A DNA stretch of 64,000 nucleotides from Chryseobacterium sp. BLS98 (GCF_001045445.1 NZ_LFNF01000002.1:1240001-1304000), one strand, 5' to 3'. Shown: positions 1 through 9,061, counted from the first letter of the stretch. Notes: a model not told the origin generated them from the letters alone. Made by a program: numbers and translations.

Positions 1-204
1 GATAAATATTTATTGGTTAAATACTAAATTATAAAATATGGAATACAGCAAAAAATTAAGGCTGTTAAAATTTTTATAAAACTGATTCATGCAGAGCCGG
101 AAGAAAGAGCTTATCCAAGCCACATAAAATCAAATTGTAACCAACTACCGGTAATCATAAGCTCTTCCAGCAACTGCAAACCTCCTTCACCCGGCTCCCA
201 TCCT
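1..204. other. Non-coding left edge with nested inverted repeats
   Basis: No gene is visible here; it is the 3' side of the MATE gene. It holds two nested inverted repeats: GAGCCGG at 94-100 with CCGGCTC at 191-197, and AGAGCTTAT at about 106-114 with ATAAGCTCT at 157-165. Together they could fold as a long two-part stem at the end of the MATE transcript. No clear T-tract follows, so a terminator role is uncertain. Confidence 0.4.
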
Positions 205-1599
205 TTACACTTTCACCGTCTTCCATTTTCCTTTTTTAAACAAAATAAAGGCAACGATGGTAATTAAAGTTTCTGCGGCAGGAATAGAGATGAATACCCC
301 TTTCGGCCCCATTCCAAAATGTTTGGAAAGAAAATAGGCCAATGGAATCTGAAAAAGCCAGAACCCAAAGAAATTCACCCACGTTGGTGTCCAGGTATCG
401 CCTGCTCCGTTAAATGCATTGATTAATACCATTCCAATTCCATAGAAAATAAATCCCACACTCATAATATGTAATGCATTCTTGGCAAAATCTTTAATTT
501 CCGCTTCCTGTGTAAAAAATCCGACAAGGAAATCTCCGAGTAAGAAAAATATTAAACTCACAGCCAGCATGAAGATCACATTATATTTTACGGTTTTCAT
601 GACAGACTGTTCCGCTCTCAACATTTCATTAGCTCCCATATTCTGCCCTACCAATGTAGAAGCTGCGTTACTCAGTCCCCATGCAGGAAGCACAAAGAAC
701 ATCATCAGCCTTAAAGCCGTCTGGTATCCGGCAGAAGCATTTTCCCCTCCGGTCGTTGCCACCAGCTGGGCAAGAAAGATCCAGCTGCAAGAGGCGATTA
801 CAAACTGGAAAATTCCGGGAGTTGCAATTTTTACAATAGATTTGATCTGTTTAAAATCCGGGCTGAAGTAAGAAAGTGAAATACGGATCTGGGTATCAGC
901 AACCAAAAGATGATACAGTTGATAAATTACCCCTATACTCCTCCCTACTGTAGTCGCTAAAGCCGCTCCTGTAAGTCCCATCGCAGGAACAGGACCGAAG
1001 CCTTTGATAAGTACCGGACACATTATAATATTGACAATGTTGGCGATCCAAAGCGATTTCATAGCAATAGCTGCATTTCCGGCTCCCCTGAAAATCCCGT
1101 TGATTAAAAATAAAAGCATAATGATCACACTGCTGCCCATCATTATTCTTGTGAAATCTTTTCCATAAGCCGCTGCCTCAGGCTTAGAACCCATCAGAAT
1201 CAGAATTTCCTCAGCATAAATAACCCCGAACAAACTGAGAATAAAAGTTACAACAAATGAAACCAATAAAACCTGTGCCGCACTTCTGGAAGCTTTTTCC
1301 GGATTCTTTTCCCCGATTCTCCTTGCCACCAAAGCCGTGGCAGCCATACTCATTCCTATGGCAATAGAATACATTACCGAAAGCACAGATTCCGTTAAAC
1401 CAACACTCTGGATGGCATATCCACTTTCCTTCAGATGCCCTACAAAATACAGGTCAACTAAAGCAAATACTGATTCCATAGCCATTTCCAGCATCATAGG
1501 AACAGCCAGCAAAAGAACAGCACTTCTTATCGTTATTTTTGTATAGTCTACTTCCTCACCGCTAAAGGCCCTTTTCAAAAACTCTATATATTTTGTCAT
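205..1599 (-). CDS. MATE family efflux transporter
   Basis: A 464-residue polytopic membrane protein of the MATE (multidrug and toxic compound extrusion) family, which exports cationic drugs or metabolites against Na+ or H+. The length is normal for the family. About 12 hydrophobic segments are visible, in two halves of six. The N-terminal half carries the typical stretch 'VPMMLEMAMESVFALVDLY' near residues 33-51, and an internal region with 'ALVARRIGEKN' follows TM2. The start at 1599 is supported by a TAnnTTTG-type box on the same strand at 1626-1633. The gene is divergent from the ankyrin gene and stands alone. The substrate cannot be told from sequence. Confidence 0.93.
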   Translation of the reverse strand: MTKYIEFLKRAFSGEEVDYTKITIRSAVLLLAVPMMLEMAMESVFALVDLYFVGHLKESGYAIQSVGLTESVLSVMYSIAIGMSMAATALVARRIGEKNPEKASRSAAQVLLVSFVVTFILSLFGVIYAEEILILMGSKPEAAAYGKDFTRIMMGSSVIIMLLFLINGIFRGAGNAAIAMKSLWIANIVNIIMCPVLIKGFGPVPAMGLTGAALATTVGRSIGVIYQLYHLLVADTQIRISLSYFSPDFKQIKSIVKIATPGIFQFVIASCSWIFLAQLVATTGGENASAGYQTALRLMMFFVLPAWGLSNAASTLVGQNMGANEMLRAEQSVMKTVKYNVIFMLAVSLIFFLLGDFLVGFFTQEAEIKDFAKNALHIMSVGFIFYGIGMVLINAFNGAGDTWTPTWVNFFGFWLFQIPLAYFLSKHFGMGPKGVFISIPAAETLITIVAFILFKKGKWKTVKV

Positions 1600-1625
1600 T
1601 TTCTAATCAATAATTATCTGATTTC

Positions 1626-1633
1626 CAAAAATA
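1626..1633 (-). promoter_or_regulatory. Candidate -7 box (TATTTTTG) for the MATE gene
   Basis: The box matches TAnnTTTG on the minus strand, 27 bases upstream of the MATE start. No convincing -33 TTG was found. Confidence 0.5.
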
Positions 1634-1682
1634 CAAATTCAATTCTTATAAAAAATTAGTTACTCATATCAAAAAAATAATT

Positions 1683-1690
1683 TAGATTTG
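1683..1690 (+). promoter_or_regulatory. Candidate -7 box (TAGATTTG) for the ankyrin gene
   Basis: The match to TAnnTTTG overlaps the TTG at 1688 that would give the longest reading frame. That rules out the TTG as a start and favours ATG 1703 or 1712. Confidence 0.55.
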
Positions 1691-1711
1691 TATATTCTTA
1701 AAATGAATCTT

Positions 1712-2077
1712 ATGAAAAAAATAATCTCTACTGCTTTTCTACTTGTCATCTCGGCATCTGCCAATATGCTTTCTGCTCAGACTCAGCCTCTAAGCAAAGC
1801 TCAGATGCAAGCTATTCAATCTGATAATGTTGCTTCATTTAAAAAGAATTTTTCAAAAGCAGATTACAACAAATGCTTTCCACTTAAGGATGAGACTTTC
1901 AGTGCATTAGGTTTCAGCTCACTTTACGGCAGAAATAATATTGTTAAATTTCTTTTGGACAACCAGGCAGACGTGAACAAGGAATGTAACGGCAAAACTC
2001 CTCTTGCATTAGCTAAATTGGGGAAAAAAGAGCAAACCGTACAATTGCTGATACAACAAGGAGCTGCTAATAATTAA
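1712..2077 (+). CDS. Small secreted ankyrin-repeat protein
   Basis: A protein of 121 residues (124 if ATG 1703 is used). It opens with a signal peptide, 'MKKIISTAFLLVISASANML' then SAQ, implying export to the periplasm or surface. The C-terminal half holds ankyrin-type repeats: 'LGFSSLYGRNNIVKFLLDNQ' followed by ADVN and then 'GKTPLALAKLGKKEQTVQLL'. Ankyrin repeats bind partner proteins; no catalytic residues are visible. The longer frame opens at a TTG inside a promoter-like box, so the start was placed downstream. The gene is monocistronic and ends at a clear terminator. The partner is unknown. Confidence 0.8.
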   Translation: MKKIISTAFLLVISASANMLSAQTQPLSKAQMQAIQSDNVASFKKNFSKADYNKCFPLKDETFSALGFSSLYGRNNIVKFLLDNQADVNKECNGKTPLALAKLGKKEQTVQLLIQQGAANN

Positions 2078-2104
2078 TTAAAAAGCCCTCAAATAATATA
2101 CAAG

Positions 2105-2127
2105 ACTTCCGAAAGGAAGTTTTTTTT
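2105..2127 (+). terminator. Rho-independent terminator after the ankyrin gene
   Basis: A perfect 6-bp stem, ACTTCC and GGAAGT, with a GAAA tetraloop, followed by seven T. Confidence 0.9.
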
Positions 2128-2150
2128 GTTTCTAAAACCTTCAAAAATCC

Positions 2151-2158
2151 TATCTTTG
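2151..2158 (+). promoter_or_regulatory. aspS promoter -7 box (TATCTTTG)
   Basis: Perfect TAnnTTTG box. A TTTG at 2125-2128 lies 22 bases upstream and could be the -33 element, which would place it inside the preceding terminator T-tract. Confidence 0.65.
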
Positions 2159-2239
2159 CATCCTGAATTTATGGCTGGAAATTTCATGATCAAAAAGTTC
2201 AGCCCTATATCTTAAACATTGAACCTTAAACAAATAATT

Positions 2240-3994
2240 ATGTTTCGATCACACACGAACGGAGAATTATCTCTGAAAAATCTTAATGAAGAAGTTACAC
2301 TTTCCGGATGGGTACAGACTATCCGTGATAAAGGATTTATGATTTGGATAGATCTTCGGGATCGTTACGGAATTACACAACTTGTTTTTGATCAGGACCG
2401 TTCTTCTGCCCAGCTGATGGAAGAAGCCAAAAAACTGGGCCGCGAATTTGTGATCCAGGTTACCGGAAAAGTAATTGAAAGAGTAAGCAAAAACCCCAAT
2501 ATTCCGACAGGAGAAATTGAAATTTTGGTTGAAAATTTAACGGTTCTTAATGAATCCCTGCTCCCTCCTTTCACTATTGAAGATGAAACAGACGGTGGCG
2601 AGGAATTAAGAATGAAATACCGTTATCTGGATATCAGAAGAAACCCGGTAAAAGAAAAGCTGATTTTCCGTCACAAAATGGCTCAGAAGGTGAGAAACTA
2701 TCTTTCGGACGAAGGATTTATTGAAGTGGAAACTCCGGTTTTAATTAAATCTACTCCGGAAGGGGCAAGAGACTTCGTGGTTCCAAGCAGAATGAATCCG
2801 GGACAGTTTTATGCCCTTCCACAATCGCCACAGACATTCAAACAGCTTCTGATGGTAGGTGGAATGGATAAATACTTCCAGATCGTAAAATGTTTCCGCG
2901 ATGAAGATTTAAGAGCGGACAGACAGCCGGAATTTACCCAAATCGACTGTGAAATGGCTTTTGTAGAGCAGGAAGATATCATGAATGTCTTTGAAGGAAT
3001 GACAAAAACGCTGATCAAAGACGTTACAGGACAGGAATTCGGAGATTTCCCTAGAATGACCTTCGCAAATGCCATGAGAAAATACGGAAACGACAAACCG
3101 GACATCCGTTTCGGAATGGAATTCGTAGAACTTAATGAACTGGTAAAAGGAAAAGATTTCAAAATATTTGATGACGCTGAATTGGTAGTCGGAATTAACG
3201 TAGAAGGTTGTGCAGATTATACAAGAAAGCAGATCGATGAACTTGTAGACTGGGTAAAACGTCCACAGATCGGAGCTTCGGGAATGGTATGGGTTAAATT
3301 CCAGAATGATGGTGTGAAAACATCTTCTGTCAATAAATTCTACAATGAAGAAGATCTTTCCAGAATCATCGAAAAATTCGGAGCTAAAGAAGGTGACTTA
3401 GTGCTGATCCTATCCGGAAACGAAAATAAAGTAAGAGCACAGCTTTCTGCCCTGAGAATGGAACTTGGAAACCGTTTGGGGTTAAGAAAAGGAAATGTAT
3501 TTGCGCCGCTTTGGGTAATTGACTTCCCATTACTGGAGTTCGATGAAGAGAGTGGACGTTATCATGCCATGCACCACCCTTTCACCTCTCCGAAACCGGA
3601 AGATATCCATTTACTGGAAACAGATCCGGGCAAAGCAAGAGCCAATGCCTATGATATGGTTCTTAACGGAAACGAGATCGGAGGCGGTTCGATCAGAATT
3701 TTTGACAAAGATCTTCAATCTAAAATGTTTGACCTTTTAGGATTTACCAAAGAAGAAGCAGAAGCCCAGTTTGGATTCCTGATGAACGCGTTCAAATACG
3801 GAGCACCTCCACATGGCGGTCTTGCTTTCGGGTTTGACCGTTTGGTGGCTATTCTTGACGGAAATGAAGTTATCAGAGATTACATTGCGTTTCCTAAGAA
3901 TAATTCAGGACGCGACGTGATGATCGATGCACCGGCATCCATCGCTGAAGCCCAACTGGATGAACTGGAAATACAATTGAATTTAAAAGCATAA
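2240..3994 (+). CDS. aspS: Aspartate--tRNA ligase
   Basis: A class II aminoacyl-tRNA synthetase of 584 residues that charges tRNA-Asp in the cytoplasm. Domains in order: N-terminal OB-fold anticodon-binding domain (about 15-115), catalytic core with motif 2 '[18 protein letters not shown]', the bacterial GAD insertion (about 290-420), and C-terminal motif 3 '[14 protein letters not shown]'. The long bacterial form with GAD insertion is evident. The reading frame extends upstream to a TTG at 2219, but ATG 2240 begins the usual '[10 protein letters not shown]' and is preferred. The gene has its own promoter and terminator, so it is probably monocistronic. Confidence 0.97.
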   Translation: MFRSHTNGELSLKNLNEEVTLSGWVQTIRDKGFMIWIDLRDRYGITQLVFDQDRSSAQLMEEAKKLGREFVIQVTGKVIERVSKNPNIPTGEIEILVENLTVLNESLLPPFTIEDETDGGEELRMKYRYLDIRRNPVKEKLIFRHKMAQKVRNYLSDEGFIEVETPVLIKSTPEGARDFVVPSRMNPGQFYALPQSPQTFKQLLMVGGMDKYFQIVKCFRDEDLRADRQPEFTQIDCEMAFVEQEDIMNVFEGMTKTLIKDVTGQEFGDFPRMTFANAMRKYGNDKPDIRFGMEFVELNELVKGKDFKIFDDAELVVGINVEGCADYTRKQIDELVDWVKRPQIGASGMVWVKFQNDGVKTSSVNKFYNEEDLSRIIEKFGAKEGDLVLILSGNENKVRAQLSALRMELGNRLGLRKGNVFAPLWVIDFPLLEFDEESGRYHAMHHPFTSPKPEDIHLLETDPGKARANAYDMVLNGNEIGGGSIRIFDKDLQSKMFDLLGFTKEEAEAQFGFLMNAFKYGAPPHGGLAFGFDRLVAILDGNEVIRDYIAFPKNNSGRDVMIDAPASIAEAQLDELEIQLNLKA

Positions 3995-3997
3995 CGT

Positions 3998-4027
3998 AAA
4001 GCGGAGATTTTTGTCTCCGCTTTTTTA
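3998..4027 (+). terminator. Terminator after aspS
   Basis: A 10-bp stem (AAAGCGGAGA with TCTCCGCTTT), a TTTTTG loop and a T-rich tail. It begins four bases after the aspS stop. Confidence 0.9.
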
Positions 4028-4040
4028 TTAATATACACTT

Positions 4041-4745
4041 ATGATACCAAAAATTGCTATTCTGGGAGACTTCAACCCTAATCATTTCACACTTCATGCA
4101 CTTAATGACACTACAAGAAATGTTCAAAAAAAACTAAATCAAGAAATTCAGTTTGATTGGATCCCTACTGATATTTTCGATGCTAAAACTGTTTTTGAAA
4201 AACATAAGTATTTAGGATTGTGGATTGCTCCGGGAAGTCCATACCGCGATATGGAAAATGTACTGAATGCCATACAGTTTACCCGGGAAAATAATATTCC
4301 TACTTTTGGTAATTGTGGAGGATTCCAACATATGATTATTGAGTTTGCCAGAAATGTCTGTGATATTAAAAATGCAGATCATGAAGAAACAAATCCGGAT
4401 GCAAAAGACTCATTGATTAAAAAACTTTCATGTTCGTTAAGAGGTGAACAGGAGAATCTGAAAATTATTGATACAAATAGTTTTCTTTATAGAACAATTG
4501 ACCAAGATACTATTATTGGCAAGTATAACTGTAGTTATGGTATCAATGAGAAATACATTACTATATTAAAAGACAAAGGATTGTCTTTAACTTCAATTTC
4601 TGAAGATGGGAATTACCGTTCATTTGAAATACAGTCCCATCCTTTTTTTGTAGGAACATTATTTCAACCGGCACTTACCTCTACAGAAAATGAGCCCAAT
4701 CCCATGATCGTAGAATTTGTAAAAAAATGCCTGGTTCGGATTTAA
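4041..4745 (+). CDS. CTP-synthase C-terminal-like glutamine amidotransferase protein
   Basis: A 234-residue class I amidotransferase-like fold related to the C-terminal domain of CTP synthase; the synthetase domain is absent. The nucleophile elbow reads 'GNCGGFQH' with Cys92 (TGT at 4314-4316). I recall a family named 'CTP synthase C-terminal region-related (seleno)protein' with the same elbow, in which this Cys can be selenocysteine; here it is an ordinary Cys codon. Where CTP synthase has the His-Pro-Glu of its triad, this protein has Q209-P-A211 ('GTLFQPAL'), so the usual His and Glu are missing. His200 lies nine residues before and might substitute. The gene sits 22 bases upstream of a nitrilase-family gene in the same direction. 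Substrate unknown. Confidence 0.75.
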   Translation: MIPKIAILGDFNPNHFTLHALNDTTRNVQKKLNQEIQFDWIPTDIFDAKTVFEKHKYLGLWIAPGSPYRDMENVLNAIQFTRENNIPTFGNCGGFQHMIIEFARNVCDIKNADHEETNPDAKDSLIKKLSCSLRGEQENLKIIDTNSFLYRTIDQDTIIGKYNCSYGINEKYITILKDKGLSLTSISEDGNYRSFEIQSHPFFVGTLFQPALTSTENEPNPMIVEFVKKCLVRI

Positions 4746-4767
4746 ATAGGTAAAAATCATCTTTAAA

Positions 4768-5499
4768 ATGAAAATCGCAGCTGCCCAAATCAAACCAATC
4801 AAAGGAGATATTAATGCTAATATCGAAAATCATAAAACACTAATTAACCTTGCTATTAATAATAATGTTGATCTGATCATCTTCCCGGAGCTATCAATCA
4901 CAGGCTACGAGCCTGAACTGGCAGAACAGCTTTCAGTTCATTATGAAGATCCTGTCTTAGACATTTTTCAGAAAATGGCAGAGGAAAATAACATCACCAT
5001 CATTGTCGGCATGCCTACAAAAGCAGATGACAAATTATTGATTAGTTCTATCATATTCCAGCCAGAGAAAAAAAGGGATATTTATTCAAAACGTCATCTT
5101 TTCCCAACGGAGACTGGTGTTTTTTCACGACGTGAAAGCTTCTGTCAGCTGAACGTATTACAGAACAAGATTTCGTTAGCAATATGCTATGATTTATCTG
5201 ATCCAAATCATTCCCAGCAAGCTTATCAGGCCGGATCAAATGTATATGCTGCCAGTGTCCTTAATTCTGTAAACGGCATCGACAATGATCTTATTAAACT
5301 TTCCGATATTGCAAAAAAATATCATATGCATGTTTTGATGGCAAATTTCACAGGAGAATCAGGTGGCTATGAATGTGCCGGAAAATCTTCTGCATGGAAT
5401 AATAACGGAAGTTTACTCGGAGAGCTCAATCGTGAAAATGAAGGACTTCTTATTTTAAATACGGAGAATAATCAGATAGAGAAAATTTACATCCCTTAA
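4768..5499 (+). CDS. Carbon-nitrogen hydrolase (nitrilase superfamily)
   Basis: A 243-residue amidase of the nitrilase superfamily with the catalytic triad in place: Glu41 in 'FPELSITGYEP', Lys108 in 'YSKRHLFP' and Cys140 in 'AICYDLSDPNH'. Members hydrolyse amides such as omega-amides, N-carbamoyl compounds or the glutamine side of NAD synthesis. The protein is cytoplasmic with no signal peptide, and the length fits a single-domain omega-amidase-like member. It follows the amidotransferase-like gene by 22 bases and shares its terminator, so the two are probably co-transcribed. The substrate cannot be named. Confidence 0.88.
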   Translation: MKIAAAQIKPIKGDINANIENHKTLINLAINNNVDLIIFPELSITGYEPELAEQLSVHYEDPVLDIFQKMAEENNITIIVGMPTKADDKLLISSIIFQPEKKRDIYSKRHLFPTETGVFSRRESFCQLNVLQNKISLAICYDLSDPNHSQQAYQAGSNVYAASVLNSVNGIDNDLIKLSDIAKKYHMHVLMANFTGESGGYECAGKSSAWNNNGSLLGELNRENEGLLILNTENNQIEKIYIP

Positions 5500-5507
5500 C
5501 ACTGAAG

Positions 5508-5534
5508 AGGTGGAGTAAATTTCTCCACCTTTTT
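5508..5534 (+). terminator. Terminator after the nitrilase-family gene
   Basis: An 8-bp stem, AGGTGGAG and CTCCACCT, with a 7-base loop and T-tail. Confidence 0.9.
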
Positions 5535-5724
5535 ATTTCACAAACTCCAATTCTTTTACTTCAATTCTGGTAAGCAAACAATAAAGTTGATGAAATCTAT
5601 AAATTTCAACCAATTATAACCGATACCTTTTAATAAGGTTTATAAATTCAAAACAAATACCACATTTGGTAAATATTTTTCACTCGGCACAATCATTGTA
5701 CTTTCTTACACAAAACGTAAGACA

Positions 5725-6510
5725 ATGAAAGCAATTTGGAACGGCGCCATTGGATTCGGTTTAGTCAATATTCCTGTTAAGATCTACTCCGCCACAGAAA
5801 CTACAAAACTTGATCTCGACATGCTCGATAAATCTGATTATTCCAACATTAAATTTAAAAGAGTAAACGAGAGCACAGGGAAAGAAGTGAAATGGGAAAA
5901 CATTGTAAAAGGTTATCTCATGGATGATAAATACATTGTTCTCGATGAAGAGGATTATGAGGCTGCGAGCCCTGAGAAAACAAAAATACTTTCCATTGAC
6001 CAATTTGTACAGGAGTCTGAAGTAGACAGTGTGTACTTTGAAAATCCTTACTTCCTGGAACCCCAGAAAAATGGTGAAAATGCCTACAGGCTTTTATTAA
6101 ATGCATTACAGGAAACCGAAATGGCCGGAATCGGCACCTTTGTCCTTCGTGACAGTGAAGCTATTGGAATGATCAGGCCTTATAATGAAGAGATACTTGT
6201 CCTTAACAGGCTTCGTTTTGATCAGGAAATCAGGGATTACAAAGATCTTAAAATCCCGGCCAAGAAAGCCCCAAAACCCGCGGAACTTAAAATGGCTGTA
6301 AGTCTTATCAAACAGCTTTCCCAGGACTTTGATCCCGTTATGTATAAAGATACTTATTCTGATGAACTGATGAAGATCATTAAGCAGAAAGCAAAAGGTA
6401 AAAATATAAAAGCTAAAAAGGCCGAGCCAGCCAAAGAAGGTAAAGTAATCGACCTTATGGCCCAGCTGAAAGCCAGCTTACAAAATTCCAAATCTAAATC
6501 TGCATCATAA
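5725..6510 (+). CDS. ku: Ku protein, non-homologous end joining
   Basis: Bacterial Ku of 261 residues. It forms a ring homodimer on double-strand DNA ends and recruits LigD. The N-terminus 'MKAIWNGAIGFGLVNIPVKI' is the hallmark Ku opening. The core beta-barrel runs to about residue 230 and is followed by a Lys-rich tail, which in this family contributes to DNA and LigD binding. It is the first gene of a three-gene NHEJ operon: its TAA shares one base with the ATG of the phosphoesterase gene, indicating translational coupling. No perfect TAnnTTTG box was found upstream. Confidence 0.96.
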   Translation: MKAIWNGAIGFGLVNIPVKIYSATETTKLDLDMLDKSDYSNIKFKRVNESTGKEVKWENIVKGYLMDDKYIVLDEEDYEAASPEKTKILSIDQFVQESEVDSVYFENPYFLEPQKNGENAYRLLLNALQETEMAGIGTFVLRDSEAIGMIRPYNEEILVLNRLRFDQEIRDYKDLKIPAKKAPKPAELKMAVSLIKQLSQDFDPVMYKDTYSDELMKIIKQKAKGKNIKAKKAEPAKEGKVIDLMAQLKASLQNSKSKSAS

Positions 6511-7112
6511 TGGCTCTAAAAGATTATAACGAAAAACGGAAGTTTAACGAAACTACAGAACCGGAAGGCAAAACGAAAAAAAGTAAGGATAAGCTTATTT
6601 TCGTCATCCAACGACATGCAGCATCCCGTCTTCACTATGATTTCCGTCTTGAAATGGATGGTGTTCTGAAAAGCTGGGCGGTACCGAAAGGCCCTTCACT
6701 GGACCCAAAAGACAAGCGTCTCGCTATGATGGTAGAAGACCATCCTTACGATTATAAGGATTTTGAGGGAAATATTCCGGAAGGAAATTATGGCGCCGGA
6801 CAGGTGGAAGTTTGGGACAGCGGCACTTATGAGCCGTTGGATGACACAAGCAAACTTTCTGACGAAAAAGAATTATTAAAAGAGTTAAAAGCCGGCTCAA
6901 TAAAATTTATTTTGCACGGAGAAAAACTAAAAGGCGAATTTGCCTTGGTTAAAATGAAAAATGCTGAAAATAACGCATGGCTTTTAATTAAACATAAAGA
7001 TGAATTTGCAGAAGAAGATTACAATGCAGAAGAAAACACCTCTAAAAACTCTGCGGTAACAAAATTTTTAGAGGAAAAAAAAAGCCTAAAAAACGACAAA
7101 AGGAAGTCATAA
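6510..7112 (+). CDS. ligD: LigD 3'-phosphoesterase domain (5' part of a split ligD)
   Basis: A 200-residue protein carrying the LigD phosphoesterase (PE) domain, which trims 3' ends during end joining. Motifs visible: 'IQRHAASRLHYDFRLEMDG' (residues 33-51), 'SWAVPKGPSLDP' and 'EGNYGAGQVEVWDSGTYEP'. The frame stops soon after a run of nine A at 7075-7083. From that run onward the other frame is open without a stop, encodes a plausible linker and leads straight into the ligase domain of the next gene. The last residues (SLKNDKRKS) are therefore probably an out-of-frame tail. Upstream coupling to ku is by a one-base overlap. Read as one polypeptide across a one-base shift, PE-ligase-polymerase would be about 850 residues, in the order known from Pseudomonas LigD. 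Confidence 0.9.
   Translation: MALKDYNEKRKFNETTEPEGKTKKSKDKLIFVIQRHAASRLHYDFRLEMDGVLKSWAVPKGPSLDPKDKRLAMMVEDHPYDYKDFEGNIPEGNYGAGQVEVWDSGTYEPLDDTSKLSDEKELLKELKAGSIKFILHGEKLKGEFALVKMKNAENNAWLLIKHKDEFAEEDYNAEENTSKNSAVTKFLEEKKSLKNDKRKS
7075..7083 (+). other. A9 homopolymer at the ligD frame junction
   Basis: Zero-frame codons are GAG GAA AAA AAA AGC. A -1 shift on A AAA AAA (7076-7082), or one extra A in the transcript, gives AAG CCT and an open frame into the ligase domain. It could be a programmed or transcriptional slip site, a real indel, or a homopolymer sequencing error. Confidence 0.65.
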
Positions 7113-7189
7113 CTTCTGAAAGTAAACCAAGATTTCAAAGATTTAATTCTTTAGTTGACGAAAAAAAATTAGAGAACTTCATTAGGCCT

Positions 7190-9061
7190 ATGCTGGCAAA
7201 ATCTTTTGAAAACGCCTTTGATGATGAAGGTTGGATTTTTGAAATAAAATGGGATGGCTACAGGGCTATTGCCGATCTCAGCCATAAAAATCCCCTGTTC
7301 TATTCCCGGAATGGAATTTCATTCTTATCCAAATTTGAAAGGGTCACAGAAGATTTTGAGCAGCAGAAACATAAAATGATCCTTGACGGGGAAATTGTTG
7401 CCTATGATGAGCATGGAAAGCCCAATTTCCAGCTATTGCAGCAGATCGGTGACAATCCCAATCTTGCGTTAACCTACCAGGTTTTTGATCTTCTCTGGCT
7501 GAACGGCCATTCTACGGAAGACCTTCCTCTTCTGCAGCGGAAAGAGCTTTTAAAAGAAGCTTTAACAGAAACAGATATTATCAAGTACTGCGACCATATT
7601 CCTGAAAAAGGAATCGATTTTTTCAACCAGATGAAAAGCATGAAACTGGAAGGAATGATCGCTAAAAAAGCAGACAGTTTATATGTTGAAAATCACAGGA
7701 CGACCGACTGGCTTAAAATAAAATTTACAGTGACAGATGAGGCAATTATTTGTGGATTTACAGAACCAAGAGGTTCCCGCAAAAGTTTTGGCGCATTGAT
7801 CCTCGGGAAATATATTGATGATGAGCTGATCTATTGCGGCCATACAGGAACGGGTTTTAATAATGAATCTTTGCAACAGCTGTATGGAAGGCTTGAAGAA
7901 TTGATCATTAAAACCTCGCCTTTCAAAACCATCCCTAAAACCAATATGCCGGTAACCTGGACAAAACCTGAACTGGTATGCGAAATTAAATATTCCGAAA
8001 TTACCAAGGACGGCATCTACCGGCATCCTGTATTTGTTGCCATCCGGGAAGATAAGGAACCGGAAGAAATCACGATCAGCCCAATTAAACCAAAAATTAA
8101 GGAAATGAAAGCTAGAACTTCAACAAAAAAAGCAGAAAATACTGAAAAAGAGAAAGAAGTGACCCTGGATAAACATACAGTGAAGCTTACCAATCAAAAT
8201 AAAATTTATTTTCCTAAAGACGGAATTACAAAGGGTGAGGTCATTGAATATTACCAGTCTGTTGCCTCTTATATTTTACCTTATCTCAAAAACCGTCCGC
8301 TGTCTCTGAACCGTTTTCCCAATGGAATTGAAGAACAGGGTTTTTATCAGAAAGATGCTGGGGACAATATGCCGGACTGGATCAAAACAACCAAAATATA
8401 TTCTGAATCCAATGATAAATATATTGATTATGTTTACTGTAATGATAAGGCTACATTAGCCTATCTGAATAATTTAGGCTGCATTGATATGAATCCGTGG
8501 AACAGCGCGCTTCCGGACCTTGAGCATCCTGATTATCTCGTACTGGATCTCGATCCGTCGAAAAAAAATACGTTTGATCATGTGATTGAAACTGCACTTC
8601 AGGTAAATGAAGTGTTACAGTCTGTTAAAATTAAAGGGTATTGTAAAACTTCGGGTAGTACAGGAATTCATGTTTACATTCCAATGGGTGGAAAGTATGA
8701 TTTTGACCAGGTGAAAGGTTTTGCCCATATCCTGATGAAACAGGTCAACGAAAAACTTCCAAAGCTCACTACTCTGGAAAGAAGCCTGCAGAAAAGGGAT
8801 GACAAGAAAATATACCTGGATTATCTGCAAAACAGGACCGGACAAACCTTGGCCAGTGCATACAGTTTAAGACCGAAAGAAGGTGCTTCCGTTTCAATGC
8901 CACTGGAATGGGAGGAGCTAAAACCTGGCCTGAAGCCTACTGAGTTTACAATTGATAATGCTTTGGAAAGGATTAAGGAAAAAGGAGACTTGTTTAAACC
9001 TGTTTTAGGGAAAGGAATTGATATGATGAAGGTGTTGGAATTGTTGCAGAGTACTGAATAA
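7190..9061 (+). CDS. ligD: DNA ligase D, ligase and polymerase domains (3' part of a split ligD)
   Basis: A 623-residue part carrying an ATP-dependent DNA ligase domain and a primase-type polymerase domain. The ligase adenylation lysine is Lys20 in 'FEIKWDGYR'; the nucleotidyltransferase runs to about 200, the OB domain to about 290, and a Lys/Glu-rich linker to about 325. The polymerase domain follows, with 'LVLDLDPS' (Asp453 and Asp455, metal-binding) and 'TSGSTGIHVYIP'. The ATG at 7190 lies inside the usual start motif of the ligase domain ('RPMLA'). The frame is open upstream back to 7046, so this Met may be internal to a fused LigD. No good ribosome binding site precedes it. With Ku it forms the two-component NHEJ system. 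Confidence 0.92.
   Translation: MLAKSFENAFDDEGWIFEIKWDGYRAIADLSHKNPLFYSRNGISFLSKFERVTEDFEQQKHKMILDGEIVAYDEHGKPNFQLLQQIGDNPNLALTYQVFDLLWLNGHSTEDLPLLQRKELLKEALTETDIIKYCDHIPEKGIDFFNQMKSMKLEGMIAKKADSLYVENHRTTDWLKIKFTVTDEAIICGFTEPRGSRKSFGALILGKYIDDELIYCGHTGTGFNNESLQQLYGRLEELIIKTSPFKTIPKTNMPVTWTKPELVCEIKYSEITKDGIYRHPVFVAIREDKEPEEITISPIKPKIKEMKARTSTKKAENTEKEKEVTLDKHTVKLTNQNKIYFPKDGITKGEVIEYYQSVASYILPYLKNRPLSLNRFPNGIEEQGFYQKDAGDNMPDWIKTTKIYSESNDKYIDYVYCNDKATLAYLNNLGCIDMNPWNSALPDLEHPDYLVLDLDPSKKNTFDHVIETALQVNEVLQSVKIKGYCKTSGSTGIHVYIPMGGKYDFDQVKGFAHILMKQVNEKLPKLTTLERSLQKRDDKKIYLDYLQNRTGQTLASAYSLRPKEGASVSMPLEWEELKPGLKPTEFTIDNALERIKEKGDLFKPVLGKGIDMMKVLELLQSTE

Noticed and set aside
2219..2239. TTG start extending aspS by seven codons
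   Set aside because: The family start is [10 protein letters not shown] at ATG 2240, and the extension is not conserved-looking.
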